A DNA stretch of 64,000 bases from Pedobacter sp. PAMC26386 (lineage in GTDB: Bacteria; Bacteroidota; Bacteroidia; Sphingobacteriales; Sphingobacteriaceae). Numbering within the stretch: position 1 is the stretch's first letter; every line of letters starts with the position of its first letter. The notes under the pieces are model-generated. The model saw nothing but the letters and a program-made list of their open reading frames with translations, searched no databases and was not told the origin of the DNA. This document shows positions 9,691 through 18,379 of this stretch, piece after piece. The position numbers and the translations under genes were made by a program. The stretch is taken from positions 930,001-994,000 of the forward strand of contig CP060294.1 of assembly GCA_014302835.1 (NCBI GenBank). Reading direction: 5' to 3'.

Positions 9691-11025
9691 ATGAGTAAAG
9701 TATTTACGATTACTGAAGGTCTGGAAAATATGGGTGCCTTGCGTACCGGTGGCCAGGGGTCAGTTTACAAGGGAAGACGTTTTGGCCCTATTATCACAGC
9801 AGTGAAATTACTGCCGACACCTGTTCATACCGAAAGTACGGACGATAAGAATTTCAAGAGTTTTCTGAATGAAGTAGAGAAGCTGAAAAAGGTAAATGAA
9901 GAACCCAATCCTAATATAGTTAAGATCTTAAATTCAGGAATTACAGAAAGCGGATCGTTTCCATTTATCGAAATGGAATTTATTGACGGTCCTGATCTGG
10001 AAGAATTATTGAAAGAACCGCATGATCAGATATTCACAGTAAAAGAAGTCATTAAGGTTGCAGATCATTTAGCTAATGCTTTAGCACATTGCCATAAGGT
10101 GACTGTAAAACATGGAGATATCAAGAGTAATAATGTAAAGTTTAATGTCCATACTGGTAATTATGTACTGCTTGATTTTGGCTTATCAGCCATGTCTGAT
10201 GAGCAGCGCAGAACCAGTATCCGCCATGCGGGAGCTATAGAATTTATGGCACCAGAGCAAAGTGAGGGGCAAATGCTGCTGGAAACGGATATTTACAGCT
10301 ATGGAGTAATCCTCTATGAATTGCTGGCAGGCCAGGTCCCTTTTCCTTTAACAGATAATGGGCAGAAATCCCGAAACGATGTATTGGTTGGTCACCTGGA
10401 ATTACCTGTTCCTGATTTACTGACCCTCAGGAAGCAGAACATGCCTGGAACCTGGCCGGCAGATAAAGTCTCGCATGAAATGCAGGTTCCCGGATGGTTA
10501 TTGACGGTCATCAGCAAATGTCTGGAAAAAGCACCTGAATTACGATACAGGAGTGGAATGGAATTACAATACGCTATTGTACACAGCAGCATAGCTGATG
10601 GTGGGAATACGGTAGCAGATCTTACTGGTACTTCTTTACTGCAAACAGAGAATGAGCGGTTGCAGACCTTGCTTATGCATTATCAGGAGGGAACTGGAGT
10701 TAAAGATCCGGGAGTAGTAGTCATTTCTAAACCAGTATTTTATGTTTTCCTGACAGGTGTGGTTTTTATGATTGCCCTGCTCAGTTATTTCTTGCTGTTT
10801 AAAGAACCAGTTAAGGCTGTGAAAAAAGAAGTAACCCCCAAACAAGTAACAGCTCCGGATACAACAAACCAACAGGAGAAGGATAAAGGGTATAGTTGGG
10901 ATAAAGAACAGGATTCATTAAAAAATATAGGGGCAGCAGAGCAACAGCCTGTACAGATTAAACCGACTCCACAGCTTCCGCGGGATACTACCACGATGAA
11001 TTTAGATACTACGCTACATTTTTAA
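9691..11025 (+). CDS. Membrane-anchored Ser/Thr protein kinase (PknB-like)
   Basis: 444 residues. The kinase domain spans about 10-300: Gly loop GGQGSVYKG (20-28), ATP-binding Lys39 in AVKLL, Glu61, catalytic HGDIKSNN (141-148), DFG (162-164) and APE (187-189). The usual HRD is HGD, so this is a non-RD kinase that may not need activation-loop phosphorylation. A single membrane helix lies at about 347-369 (VFYVFLTGVVFMIALLSYFL). The ~75 residues after it are Thr/Pro/Gln rich and carry no PASTA repeats. It heads a six-gene operon with two FHA-type proteins, a PP2C phosphatase and a cell-wall synthase, so the likely role is phospho-control of peptidoglycan synthesis. Targets are inferred from context only. 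Confidence 0.92.
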   Translation: MSKVFTITEGLENMGALRTGGQGSVYKGRRFGPIITAVKLLPTPVHTESTDDKNFKSFLNEVEKLKKVNEEPNPNIVKILNSGITESGSFPFIEMEFIDGPDLEELLKEPHDQIFTVKEVIKVADHLANALAHCHKVTVKHGDIKSNNVKFNVHTGNYVLLDFGLSAMSDEQRRTSIRHAGAIEFMAPEQSEGQMLLETDIYSYGVILYELLAGQVPFPLTDNGQKSRNDVLVGHLELPVPDLLTLRKQNMPGTWPADKVSHEMQVPGWLLTVISKCLEKAPELRYRSGMELQYAIVHSSIADGGNTVADLTGTSLLQTENERLQTLLMHYQEGTGVKDPGVVVISKPVFYVFLTGVVFMIALLSYFLLFKEPVKAVKKEVTPKQVTAPDTTNQQEKDKGYSWDKEQDSLKNIGAAEQQPVQIKPTPQLPRDTTTMNLDTTLHF

Positions 11026-11043
11026 CAGATAAATAAGCATAAA

Positions 11044-11991
11044 ATGGCAGAGAAGTCGACTTTCTGGAAAAAGACTGGTCTTCAGGACTGGTTTCTTCCT
11101 ACAGAAAAAAGTAAAGCAAAAAAGGCAATCAAAGGATTAACACCCGACGAAGTTTATAAATATATACTGGATAAATTCAAAGAATCTATTGGTCAGCTAT
11201 CTTTTGCAAACCGGGTAGTTTTCTATCATGAGTACATTATTTGTTTTAATGAAGAAGATTATAAAGAGTTTCTGGAGCATAAACAGGGATTGTTCGGAAT
11301 CATTGTTCATGAATCTGTAAACCAGTTTTATGAAGTTTTAAAGGAGTACCGTAAAATGGGTAAAACCGTTGAACCTTCCAGCTCCAAATGGGTTTTTAGA
11401 CTGGCTTCTCATCCTGATTATCAGCGCGGAGATAAAGGTTTTATTGGGAAACTACTTCCGGGAAATGCTAAAAAAGAAGAAAATTTAAGGGTTACGTTTA
11501 TTCCAAGACAAACCGGGATTGCAGAAACACTGGATGTGAACCAGGATATTTTAAATGGCTTCACCTATTATAGTGAGGGGTATTACGAATTGCCTTACGC
11601 AATGGATCTTGAAAATGCACAATTGGTGAAAGGAAAATCTGACAAGATACTTGCGCGTCTGGAAACGATTATGCCAGATCAGAATTTCAGGGGTAAAAAA
11701 CTGGAATACCTGATGACCACCCAGGAAATTGTGGTTTCGGGTAAAGAGGAGAGTAGAAAAGAACCATATATCTTTAGTATCCCATCAGACTGGGTGAATA
11801 CTCCACATTTGAGTATCCGTTATAACCAGCCAGAGGGTAAATTTTATCTCGCTTCTTTTGGTGAAAAAACAATGGTGAATGAAGTAGAAGTTTATCGGAG
11901 TGAGGTGAGTGCGCCAGACTGGGTAGAACTTCCATTTAATTCAAAGATATTGCTCAATGGTATTATTGGGATTAACATCTTTAAACCGTAG
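11044..11991 (+). CDS. FhaA-like protein with degenerate C-terminal FHA domain
   Basis: 315 residues, soluble, no signal peptide. Residues about 35-135 form an alpha/beta domain (ILDKFKESIGQLSFANRVVF, then IICFNEEDYKEF) that in layout recalls the N-terminal DUF3662 domain of actinobacterial FhaA. Residues about 240-315 look like an FHA beta-sandwich (PHLSIRY, KFYLASFGEKTMVNEVEV, LPFNSKILLNGIIGINIF) but lack the GR and SxxH phosphothreonine-binding residues. It lies 18 bp after the kinase stop and before the phosphatase. I infer a scaffold or adaptor in the kinase pathway; the FhaA comparison is by pattern and order, not by alignment. Confidence 0.6.
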   Translation: MAEKSTFWKKTGLQDWFLPTEKSKAKKAIKGLTPDEVYKYILDKFKESIGQLSFANRVVFYHEYIICFNEEDYKEFLEHKQGLFGIIVHESVNQFYEVLKEYRKMGKTVEPSSSKWVFRLASHPDYQRGDKGFIGKLLPGNAKKEENLRVTFIPRQTGIAETLDVNQDILNGFTYYSEGYYELPYAMDLENAQLVKGKSDKILARLETIMPDQNFRGKKLEYLMTTQEIVVSGKEESRKEPYIFSIPSDWVNTPHLSIRYNQPEGKFYLASFGEKTMVNEVEVYRSEVSAPDWVELPFNSKILLNGIIGINIFKP

Positions 11992-11997
11992 ATCGGG

Positions 11998-12087
11998 ATG
12001 GGTAACTATTTATCAATTGGGCTGTTAGCCATAGGAATTTTATTGCTGATATGGCATTTTACAGATATTAAAAAATCGCAGAAATAA
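11998..12087 (+). CDS. 29-residue single-span membrane microprotein
   Basis: The short frame starts ATG 6 bp after the previous stop and ends TAA at 12085-12087, sharing its last A with the ATG of the phosphatase gene (TAATG). The product is MGNYLSIGLLAIGILLLIW followed by HFTDIKKSQK: one membrane helix (about residues 4-20) with a basic cytoplasmic tail. An in-frame, translationally coupled position inside a packed operon, together with a clean transmembrane profile, supports a real gene. It could be an assembly or regulatory subunit of the SEDS/PBP synthase or the kinase, comparable in style to small divisome peptides. No homologue is recognised. Confidence 0.65.
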   Translation: MGNYLSIGLLAIGILLLIWHFTDIKKSQK

Positions 12088-13529
12088 TGGCTGACCGTTT
12101 ATTTGGAATTACTGATGCTGGCAGGGTAAGAGAGAATAATGAAGATGAATTCATTACACAAGAGGTAATGGATAACAAATTTATGATAGCTGGTGTCATT
12201 GATGGTGTCGGCGGATATGCCGGTGGTGAAATTGCGGCGGCTTTGACTAAAGAGGTGATCTTAAAAGAGCTGACTTTGATTGAACCTGAACTGATCAGTC
12301 AGCTGATGCGGGTTTTTTACCAGGCTAACGAACAGATTGTCACCCATAAGCAGGGCGATCTGGAGCTGATGGATATGGCCTGTGTAGCAACACTAGCAGT
12401 CGTTGACAGACAGAACAACCTGTTCCATTATATCCACGTAGGAGATACGAGACTCTATTTATTCAGAGATCATTCTTTAATTAAAATTTCTCATGACCAG
12501 TCTTTTGTTGGTTTTCTGGAAGATTCAGGACGTTTGACAGAGGAAGCCGCTATGCAGCATCCAAAACGGAATCAGATTAATCAGGCACTGGGGCTGGCAA
12601 GCCGTGAAGGAATGACAGATGTTTATTTTGAAACGGGATCTTCTCCTTTTTTACCGGGTGATGTAATTTTGATTTGCAGTGATGGGTTAACTGACCTGGT
12701 CGATGTCGCCTTGATTACCGCAGTATTAAATGGTTCGGAGACGCTGGCTGTCAAAGCAGAAAGATTAATCGAAGAAGCAAATCGTGCCGGTGGTAAGGAT
12801 AACATCACCGTTGTACTGGCCAAAAATGATAAGGCGCCGGTAGTTTATGCTATTCCCGGGGTTGAAACAAGAGTGAAAACTCAGCATGCTGGCAGTTCAT
12901 CTTTAGCAGTACCTGTAGTTAAAACTGCTCAGCCTTTGTCTGAGCAAAATATAACTAAACCAAAGAGTCCTAAGGGATTGATTTTTTTACTATCTGCTTT
13001 ATGTCTGCTGTTTCTAGGAACCACTATCTGGTCGTTCCTGTATCATACTGCTGAAGGAACAAAGCTGGATCAGCCGGATACAACAGTATTGGTGACACCG
13101 ATCAAACCCGGATTAAATTTACAGGAAAAAATGATCAGAGATACCCTGTTAAAGTTGAAAGGGAATACCTTATTGCTTTCTGATACGGTATTTAAACAAC
13201 CTGTTCGTTTGAGTCAGGCTTTGCTGATTGACCGGGATACTTTGATTCTGGAAACTAAAGGAAACATTGTGTTTCAAAGCGATACTACTTATAAAGGGCC
13301 AGCTTTGATTCTTTCTCCAAAATGTAAATATGTGAAGATAGATCAGCTGGTACTGGAGAATTTTGAAACCGGAGTTATAGCTTATAACAATGCTTTAGAC
13401 TTGAAAAATATACGTTTTAACAAAGTTAATTATCCGGTACAGGTCAGGTTTGTTTTTCCGGATCAGTTTTATGTAAATGGCAGAATTTCTAAACGTAACT
13501 ATGCAGCCGACTCACTGGCTAAAAAATAA
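12087..13529 (+). CDS. PP2C-type Ser/Thr protein phosphatase with membrane helix and extracytoplasmic domain
   Basis: 480 residues, about twice the length of a stand-alone PP2C. The catalytic domain covers 1-245 and keeps its metal-binding motifs: RENNEDEF (15-22), VIDGVGG (38-43, Asp39), ICSDGLTDL (196-204, Asp199) and GGKDNITVV (235-243, Asp238). A linker leads to one membrane helix (about 297-318, GLIFLLSALCLLFLGTTIW). The outer ~160 residues contain repeated short beta-strand motifs (NTLLLSDTVF, DTLILETKG, ALILSPKCKYVKIDQLVLEN), suggestive of a parallel beta-helix. It should oppose the operon's kinase. The extracytoplasmic domain might sense wall material; that is inference. Confidence 0.92.
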   Translation: MADRLFGITDAGRVRENNEDEFITQEVMDNKFMIAGVIDGVGGYAGGEIAAALTKEVILKELTLIEPELISQLMRVFYQANEQIVTHKQGDLELMDMACVATLAVVDRQNNLFHYIHVGDTRLYLFRDHSLIKISHDQSFVGFLEDSGRLTEEAAMQHPKRNQINQALGLASREGMTDVYFETGSSPFLPGDVILICSDGLTDLVDVALITAVLNGSETLAVKAERLIEEANRAGGKDNITVVLAKNDKAPVVYAIPGVETRVKTQHAGSSSLAVPVVKTAQPLSEQNITKPKSPKGLIFLLSALCLLFLGTTIWSFLYHTAEGTKLDQPDTTVLVTPIKPGLNLQEKMIRDTLLKLKGNTLLLSDTVFKQPVRLSQALLIDRDTLILETKGNIVFQSDTTYKGPALILSPKCKYVKIDQLVLENFETGVIAYNNALDLKNIRFNKVNYPVQVRFVFPDQFYVNGRISKRNYAADSLAKK

Positions 13530-13531
13530 TT

Positions 13532-16500
13532 ATGGATAAAGGGAAGACTGAAAATAAGGGAAGAAATCAGGAGCGTTTGTTTTTAGGACTGATTGCTGTA
13601 TTGCTGGTGGTTTTATTTGTACGGTTATTTGGGGTACTTCAAGGGAAGATAAAGGACGTAGATCAGCGATTGAAAGATGGAACTGTAGTAAATTTAAATG
13701 CACCAGAGCCAGCTAAAGCAGTTAAAGCACTGCTAACTAAAGGCTACTATCTGGAAGATCCGCTAGATATTGATATCATTAATAATGCTATTGCTGCACA
13801 AGAATCCAAAGGACTATTTTTTACAAATATTGGTGATCTGAATAAAAGAAAGTTTAATGTCCTTGCCGATGATGCGGCCTTGCATGGTGGGGCTGCATTT
13901 AAGAAAAGGGTAGCGGTGTCCCGATCATTGCTTGGATTTACCGGAGCTGATGAAGCCCGGTTTGAACAAGAGAAAACGAATCCTCCGGCTATGCCAGCGA
14001 TCAAAAGTCTGGAGCTGGGCAGTGGTAAAATTAAGGGTAGGGTAGAAGATAAAGGAGAAGCTGTTTCTGGAGTTTTGGTCAGGCTGTCTACCATTCTTCC
14101 TGCTGATAGCATCGATGCCAGATCGTTTACGGCTTATGCACGTACAGATGCGTCCGGTCAATATGAATTTAATGGATTACCAGAAGAGAAGGCTTATGAA
14201 GTTATTCCTTTAAAACCAGGTGCCGAATTTGGTCAGGTTAAAGGTGTTCAGGAGTTAAGCGGTTCTAAACGACTGAATTTTACGGCAAAACCACACGTAA
14301 TCAGATTGCTTTCTTCGCGTGAATTTAATGTGCTGAAGAACGATGGGGCATTAATTGTACGCACACCTGAACAGTTTGAATTTTGGTACGTTATTGTCAC
14401 AGGTGGGTTTTTACTAGCTTTTATTATCGTTCACTTCGTGTTATCTTTCAAGTTTCCTGAGGCAGATCAATTGATCTTACCGTTATTAATGTTGCTGACA
14501 GGATTGTCTTTTTTGACTTTGCTGAGTTTGCAGGATCCTGTACGGGATCGTTTTCTGGCAGTTGATTCCCTCTGGTTTTTGTATCTGGGGATTGCCGGTC
14601 TGTGTATTTTATTATTTCTGAATATCAAACGCTTCACCACTGATTCTAATTTATACCGTTTATTAATTTTCAAAGACCGTTCTGCTGCAAATGGATGGCC
14701 ATGGATTGCAGGAGCTATTGCGTTATTGGCGGGTACACTTTTATTTGGTGCAGGTCCGGAAGGCAGTGGGGTAAAAGTGAATTTGTTAGGCGTACAGCCA
14801 AGTGAAGTGGTTAAATATATTGTCGTGTTATTTCTGGCGGGTTTCTTTGCACAGAATGAACAGTTTATTGCCACCTATTCGAGTTGGAAAAAGCGATGGT
14901 CGTTTTTCTCTTTTGCATTGGCAGCGATTTTATTTACACTGTTCCTGTTTTTATTGTTAGGTGATCTTGGTCCTGCAATTGTCATCTGCTTTACATTTAT
15001 CCTGCTTTTCTCGTTTTCAAGAGGAGACTTTATGGAAATGGCAGCTTTTGTCATTCTATATGTACTGATCTCCTGGATGCTGCATAACGTGTGGCTTGAT
15101 GCCTTAATTACTTTTGGATTTTTAATCCTTTATCATGTCTTAAAGAGGAAATCAATGAGTGAATCAGCAGTGATGGCTTTAATTGTCATTACCGCATTTT
15201 TAACGATTGATAAAATTCCATATCTGGATAAAATTGTTCCAGGGCCGGTAGAAAGGCTATCAGACCGGAAAGCAATCTGGCAGGATGCCTGGAATAATGA
15301 AGTTTATGGTGGTGATCAGGTTGCAAATGGTCTCTGGGGCATTGCAACTGGTGGAATTAGCGGACAGGGAACCGGAAAAGGTTTCGCGAAAACTATTCCG
15401 GAAGCACATACAGATATGATACTTCCCGCTATCGGTGAAGAATTTGGATGGACAGGGATTACCTGTATTTTTATCTTGTTTTTAATCTATTTGCACCGCT
15501 CTATCATTATAGGGAGGCGTACAGGTACACCTTTCCTTTTTTATATCTGCGCGGGTATTGGAATCTGTACTTTTATTCAATTTATATTGATCGCCGGAGG
15601 GTCTATTGGTGCTTTGCCTTTATCTGGGGTGTCTCTTCCTTTTGAGAGTTATGGCGGATCATCGCTGGTCATTAATTTACTAGCTGCCGGATTCCTTTTA
15701 TCTGCATCTTCGGTCAAAGGCACGGCCGTACAGTTGAAATATTTGACTGCACAACAGGATAAGAACCTGGTTCCGGCATTGATAGCTGCCTGCGCTGCTA
15801 TTTTGTTATTGGTGATTAATGTATCCCGTTACAGCTTTAACACTCCTTTATGGATAGTGAAACCAGCCCTTGTTGCAGATAAAAGCGGAAGCAGAATGTT
15901 CAGCTATAATCCGCGTATTGGAATCTTAATGAAAAAATTGGAAGCTGGAACGATCTATGACCGCTCAGGCCTAATACTGGCCACCAGTAATCCCGAGCTC
16001 GTTCAAAAGCAAATGCAGCAACTACGTGAAGCCGGTGTAACTGATTATAATCTTGATTCTGCCCGGCATAAACGGGTAACACGTTATTATCCTTTTGAAG
16101 AACAGATGTTCTTCTGGACGGGGGATGCGAATACCGGCGTATTTAGTGGTGGCATCAATGGTTATTTTGCAGAGTACGAACATGCTGCAGAGTTAAGAGG
16201 CTTTAAAATGCCCCTAACGAGTTATAACCTGATTGCCTCCCGTTATAAGGAAGATCGTTTTCTGCCCAGCGGACCAAAGGAAATGACAGTGCTGAAGAAA
16301 GATTATACTGCATTGACATCGTTGCTGATCTCTGGATTGGACAGTGCAGAAATTAAGACCTTTAAAAAGCGTAATCGTGAAGTGCGGTTAAGTGTAGATG
16401 CAAATTTGCAAACCCATTTACAAACGCGTTTAGCGAATGATCCTAAATTAAGTAAAAACAGAGTTTCTGTAGTCGTGATGTCTTCCAATACAGGAGATGT

Positions 16501-17485
16501 ACTGGCTTCTGCAGCATTTCCATTGCCACCAGTGAAAAACTGGGAACAATTGACCATGAGCCTTGCAGATCAAAATAAACTGGACTCCTGGACTACAACG
16601 GCCGATCCAGGTTTTGCGATTGCCACTCAGCCTGGTTCTACTGCAAAATTACTAACTGCGATGGCAGGTTTCAATAAGCTGGGGCTTGCTGCGGCACATC
16701 AAACCTACCTGGTAAAAGCAAATGAGCGAATTCGTACAGGCGGTGCTGAACCGGATGAAACTGGTGAAATTGATATGGAAAGAGCGATCGTGAAATCGAA
16801 TAACGTTTATTTTATCAAACTAGCCAATCAGCAGCATTTACAGGAACAAATGGGAAGTCTTTATTTGAAAACAGGAATGTTCCTTCATGGAGTTGGCGGC
16901 TATTATTATGGCCGGAAGTCTGTGAATGAAGTGCAGGAAAAACGTTGGTTTGACCTATGGCGCAAGACTGAATTCAATAGCACTTATAACCCAAATAATA
17001 TTTACAGAAACCGTGCTGCTGGGATATCCGGAATGGCCTGGGGACAGGGAGAGTTAATCTCGACGCCAGCTGCAATGGCACGTTTAGGTTCTGCAATTGC
17101 GAATGGCGGGGTTTTAGTTCCTAACCGTTATGTACTTAAATTAAGTGACTCCACAATCAGGGAAAAACAAGGAGTCGTGTTGGCTAAAGATCCTGCTGCT
17201 GCGGCTTTGCTGAAACAATACATGATTGAACAGAGTGCTAGAAAGGCAGATGTCTTTGGAATTGCTGTAGCAGGGAAAACGGGTACACCAGAAAGAGTTA
17301 TTAAAAAGAAAAAGGTGAACGACGGGTGGTATGTCTTTTTTGCACCGAATGGAAAAGGGCCGGGATATACCGTAGTCTGTATCCGGGTTGAAGCAACCAA
17401 AGGTTCTTCGGAGGCATTAAGAGTAGCTGGTGAAACCGTAATCCCTTTACTGGTTCAAAAAGGATATATGAAAAGCATAAATTAA
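13532..17485 (+). CDS. SEDS (RodA/FtsW) glycosyltransferase fused to class B PBP transpeptidase
   Basis: 1317 residues, starting 2 bp after the phosphatase stop. One helix (about 16-36) leads into an extracytoplasmic region with a carboxypeptidase-regulatory-like fold (about 165-230). A polytopic SEDS core follows (about 285-735): VQPSEVVKYIVVLFLA, LLLGDLGPA, GGISGQGTGKG, then PEAHTDMI with Asp628 aligning with the essential Asp of FtsW/RodA (Asp297 in E. coli FtsW), GEEFG and LPFESYGGSS. After a last membrane segment (about 748-765) comes a class B PBP part: AGTIYDRSGLILA (805-817), SxxK at Ser1036-Lys1039 (STAK), SxN at Ser1089-Asn1091 and KTGT at 1249-1252. All catalytic residues are present, so one chain should both polymerise and cross-link peptidoglycan. 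RodA and PbpA are separate proteins in most bacteria. Confidence 0.95.
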   Translation: MDKGKTENKGRNQERLFLGLIAVLLVVLFVRLFGVLQGKIKDVDQRLKDGTVVNLNAPEPAKAVKALLTKGYYLEDPLDIDIINNAIAAQESKGLFFTNIGDLNKRKFNVLADDAALHGGAAFKKRVAVSRSLLGFTGADEARFEQEKTNPPAMPAIKSLELGSGKIKGRVEDKGEAVSGVLVRLSTILPADSIDARSFTAYARTDASGQYEFNGLPEEKAYEVIPLKPGAEFGQVKGVQELSGSKRLNFTAKPHVIRLLSSREFNVLKNDGALIVRTPEQFEFWYVIVTGGFLLAFIIVHFVLSFKFPEADQLILPLLMLLTGLSFLTLLSLQDPVRDRFLAVDSLWFLYLGIAGLCILLFLNIKRFTTDSNLYRLLIFKDRSAANGWPWIAGAIALLAGTLLFGAGPEGSGVKVNLLGVQPSEVVKYIVVLFLAGFFAQNEQFIATYSSWKKRWSFFSFALAAILFTLFLFLLLGDLGPAIVICFTFILLFSFSRGDFMEMAAFVILYVLISWMLHNVWLDALITFGFLILYHVLKRKSMSESAVMALIVITAFLTIDKIPYLDKIVPGPVERLSDRKAIWQDAWNNEVYGGDQVANGLWGIATGGISGQGTGKGFAKTIPEAHTDMILPAIGEEFGWTGITCIFILFLIYLHRSIIIGRRTGTPFLFYICAGIGICTFIQFILIAGGSIGALPLSGVSLPFESYGGSSLVINLLAAGFLLSASSVKGTAVQLKYLTAQQDKNLVPALIAACAAILLLVINVSRYSFNTPLWIVKPALVADKSGSRMFSYNPRIGILMKKLEAGTIYDRSGLILATSNPELVQKQMQQLREAGVTDYNLDSARHKRVTRYYPFEEQMFFWTGDANTGVFSGGINGYFAEYEHAAELRGFKMPLTSYNLIASRYKEDRFLPSGPKEMTVLKKDYTALTSLLISGLDSAEIKTFKKRNREVRLSVDANLQTHLQTRLANDPKLSKNRVSVVVMSSNTGDVLASAAFPLPPVKNWEQLTMSLADQNKLDSWTTTADPGFAIATQPGSTAKLLTAMAGFNKLGLAAAHQTYLVKANERIRTGGAEPDETGEIDMERAIVKSNNVYFIKLANQQHLQEQMGSLYLKTGMFLHGVGGYYYGRKSVNEVQEKRWFDLWRKTEFNSTYNPNNIYRNRAAGISGMAWGQGELISTPAAMARLGSAIANGGVLVPNRYVLKLSDSTIREKQGVVLAKDPAAAALLKQYMIEQSARKADVFGIAVAGKTGTPERVIKKKKVNDGWYVFFAPNGKGPGYTVVCIRVEATKGSSEALRVAGETVIPLLVQKGYMKSIN

Positions 17486-17496
17486 AAAATAGAAGG

Positions 17497-18276
17497 ATGT
17501 TTGATTTTTTTAAAAAGAATAAAACGGATAATCCGTTGGATGCTAAAAGTTTAAGAGAAGTTGTTTTGCAGTTTATCAAAGAAGAACTGCAAAAACTGGA
17601 TGGTGGAGAAGGGAAGCATTTAAAAGCATTACAGGTCTTTGTAAATGCGGGTGCCGAAGAATTATTCCTTTATGAAACTGCTTTGTACAGCGCTGACCCT
17701 GAAAAATTTCAGGAAGAGGTGCAGCGTATTGCCGATAATTTTGCATTGGATCTTCCTGCTGACTGGAAACTGGAGGTTCGTTATGTGGCTGAACTACCTG
17801 TTGGGATTATTCAGCACAAAGACATCAAATTAGGATTGATCTTAAAGAGTGCAGCTTTGCCAATTAGTAATCAGACTAGGTCAACGGCACGTTTAAAGGT
17901 GATTACCGGCAAAGCTGAACAGGAAGAATATATTTTGAAGCCTGGCACCAGCCGGATAAATATTGGAAGAGAGGGCAGTGTACAGGCCAGTGATGGTAGT
18001 TATAGGGTTAATACGATTGCTTTTCTAGCTGAAATGCAGGATAGTAATAAGTACATTAGTAGACAGCATGCCCATCTGGAATGGGATAAAGAGGCCGGTT
18101 GTTTTAAACTATATGCTGACGAGGGTGGGGTTCCTCCCGGAAATAAAACGAAGATCAGAGCGGCTCATGATGAAAATACGCACAAATTAAATTCGACACA
18201 AATAGGTTATGCTTTAAAAGAAGGGGATCAGATTATTCTCGCTGATGTAGCTGTGCTTGAATTTACGATGGACTAA
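17497..18276 (+). CDS. FHA-domain phosphothreonine-binding protein
   Basis: 259 residues, cytoplasmic. The N-terminal ~110 residues form an alpha/beta domain (LREVVLQFIKEELQKL, ALQVFVNAGAEELFLYE). The C-terminal FHA domain (about 130-259) keeps the key residues: INIGRE with Gly157-Arg158, YISRQHAHLEW with Ser189 and His191, GNKT with Asn216, and LKEGDQIILADVAVLEF. It starts 12 bp after the SEDS/PBP gene behind GAAGG and is the last gene of the operon. It should bind a Thr-phosphorylated partner, perhaps the kinase or a cytoplasmic part of the synthase, as FHA proteins do in the actinobacterial pknAB locus. Confidence 0.85.
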   Translation: MFDFFKKNKTDNPLDAKSLREVVLQFIKEELQKLDGGEGKHLKALQVFVNAGAEELFLYETALYSADPEKFQEEVQRIADNFALDLPADWKLEVRYVAELPVGIIQHKDIKLGLILKSAALPISNQTRSTARLKVITGKAEQEEYILKPGTSRINIGREGSVQASDGSYRVNTIAFLAEMQDSNKYISRQHAHLEWDKEAGCFKLYADEGGVPPGNKTKIRAAHDENTHKLNSTQIGYALKEGDQIILADVAVLEFTMD

Positions 18277-18379
18277 AGCATCTGTTTAAACAGGTACTAA
18301 TATAAATCTGCCGGTTTAACATATTCTGCGTACATTTTTATTTAGTTTAGCGGATATATCCAGAAACTGATCAAACTAA

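Noticed and set aside
13747..17579. Several 60-135 residue frames opposite the SEDS-PBP gene
   Set aside because: Antisense shadows of a gene with complete domains; none has a domain or start signal.
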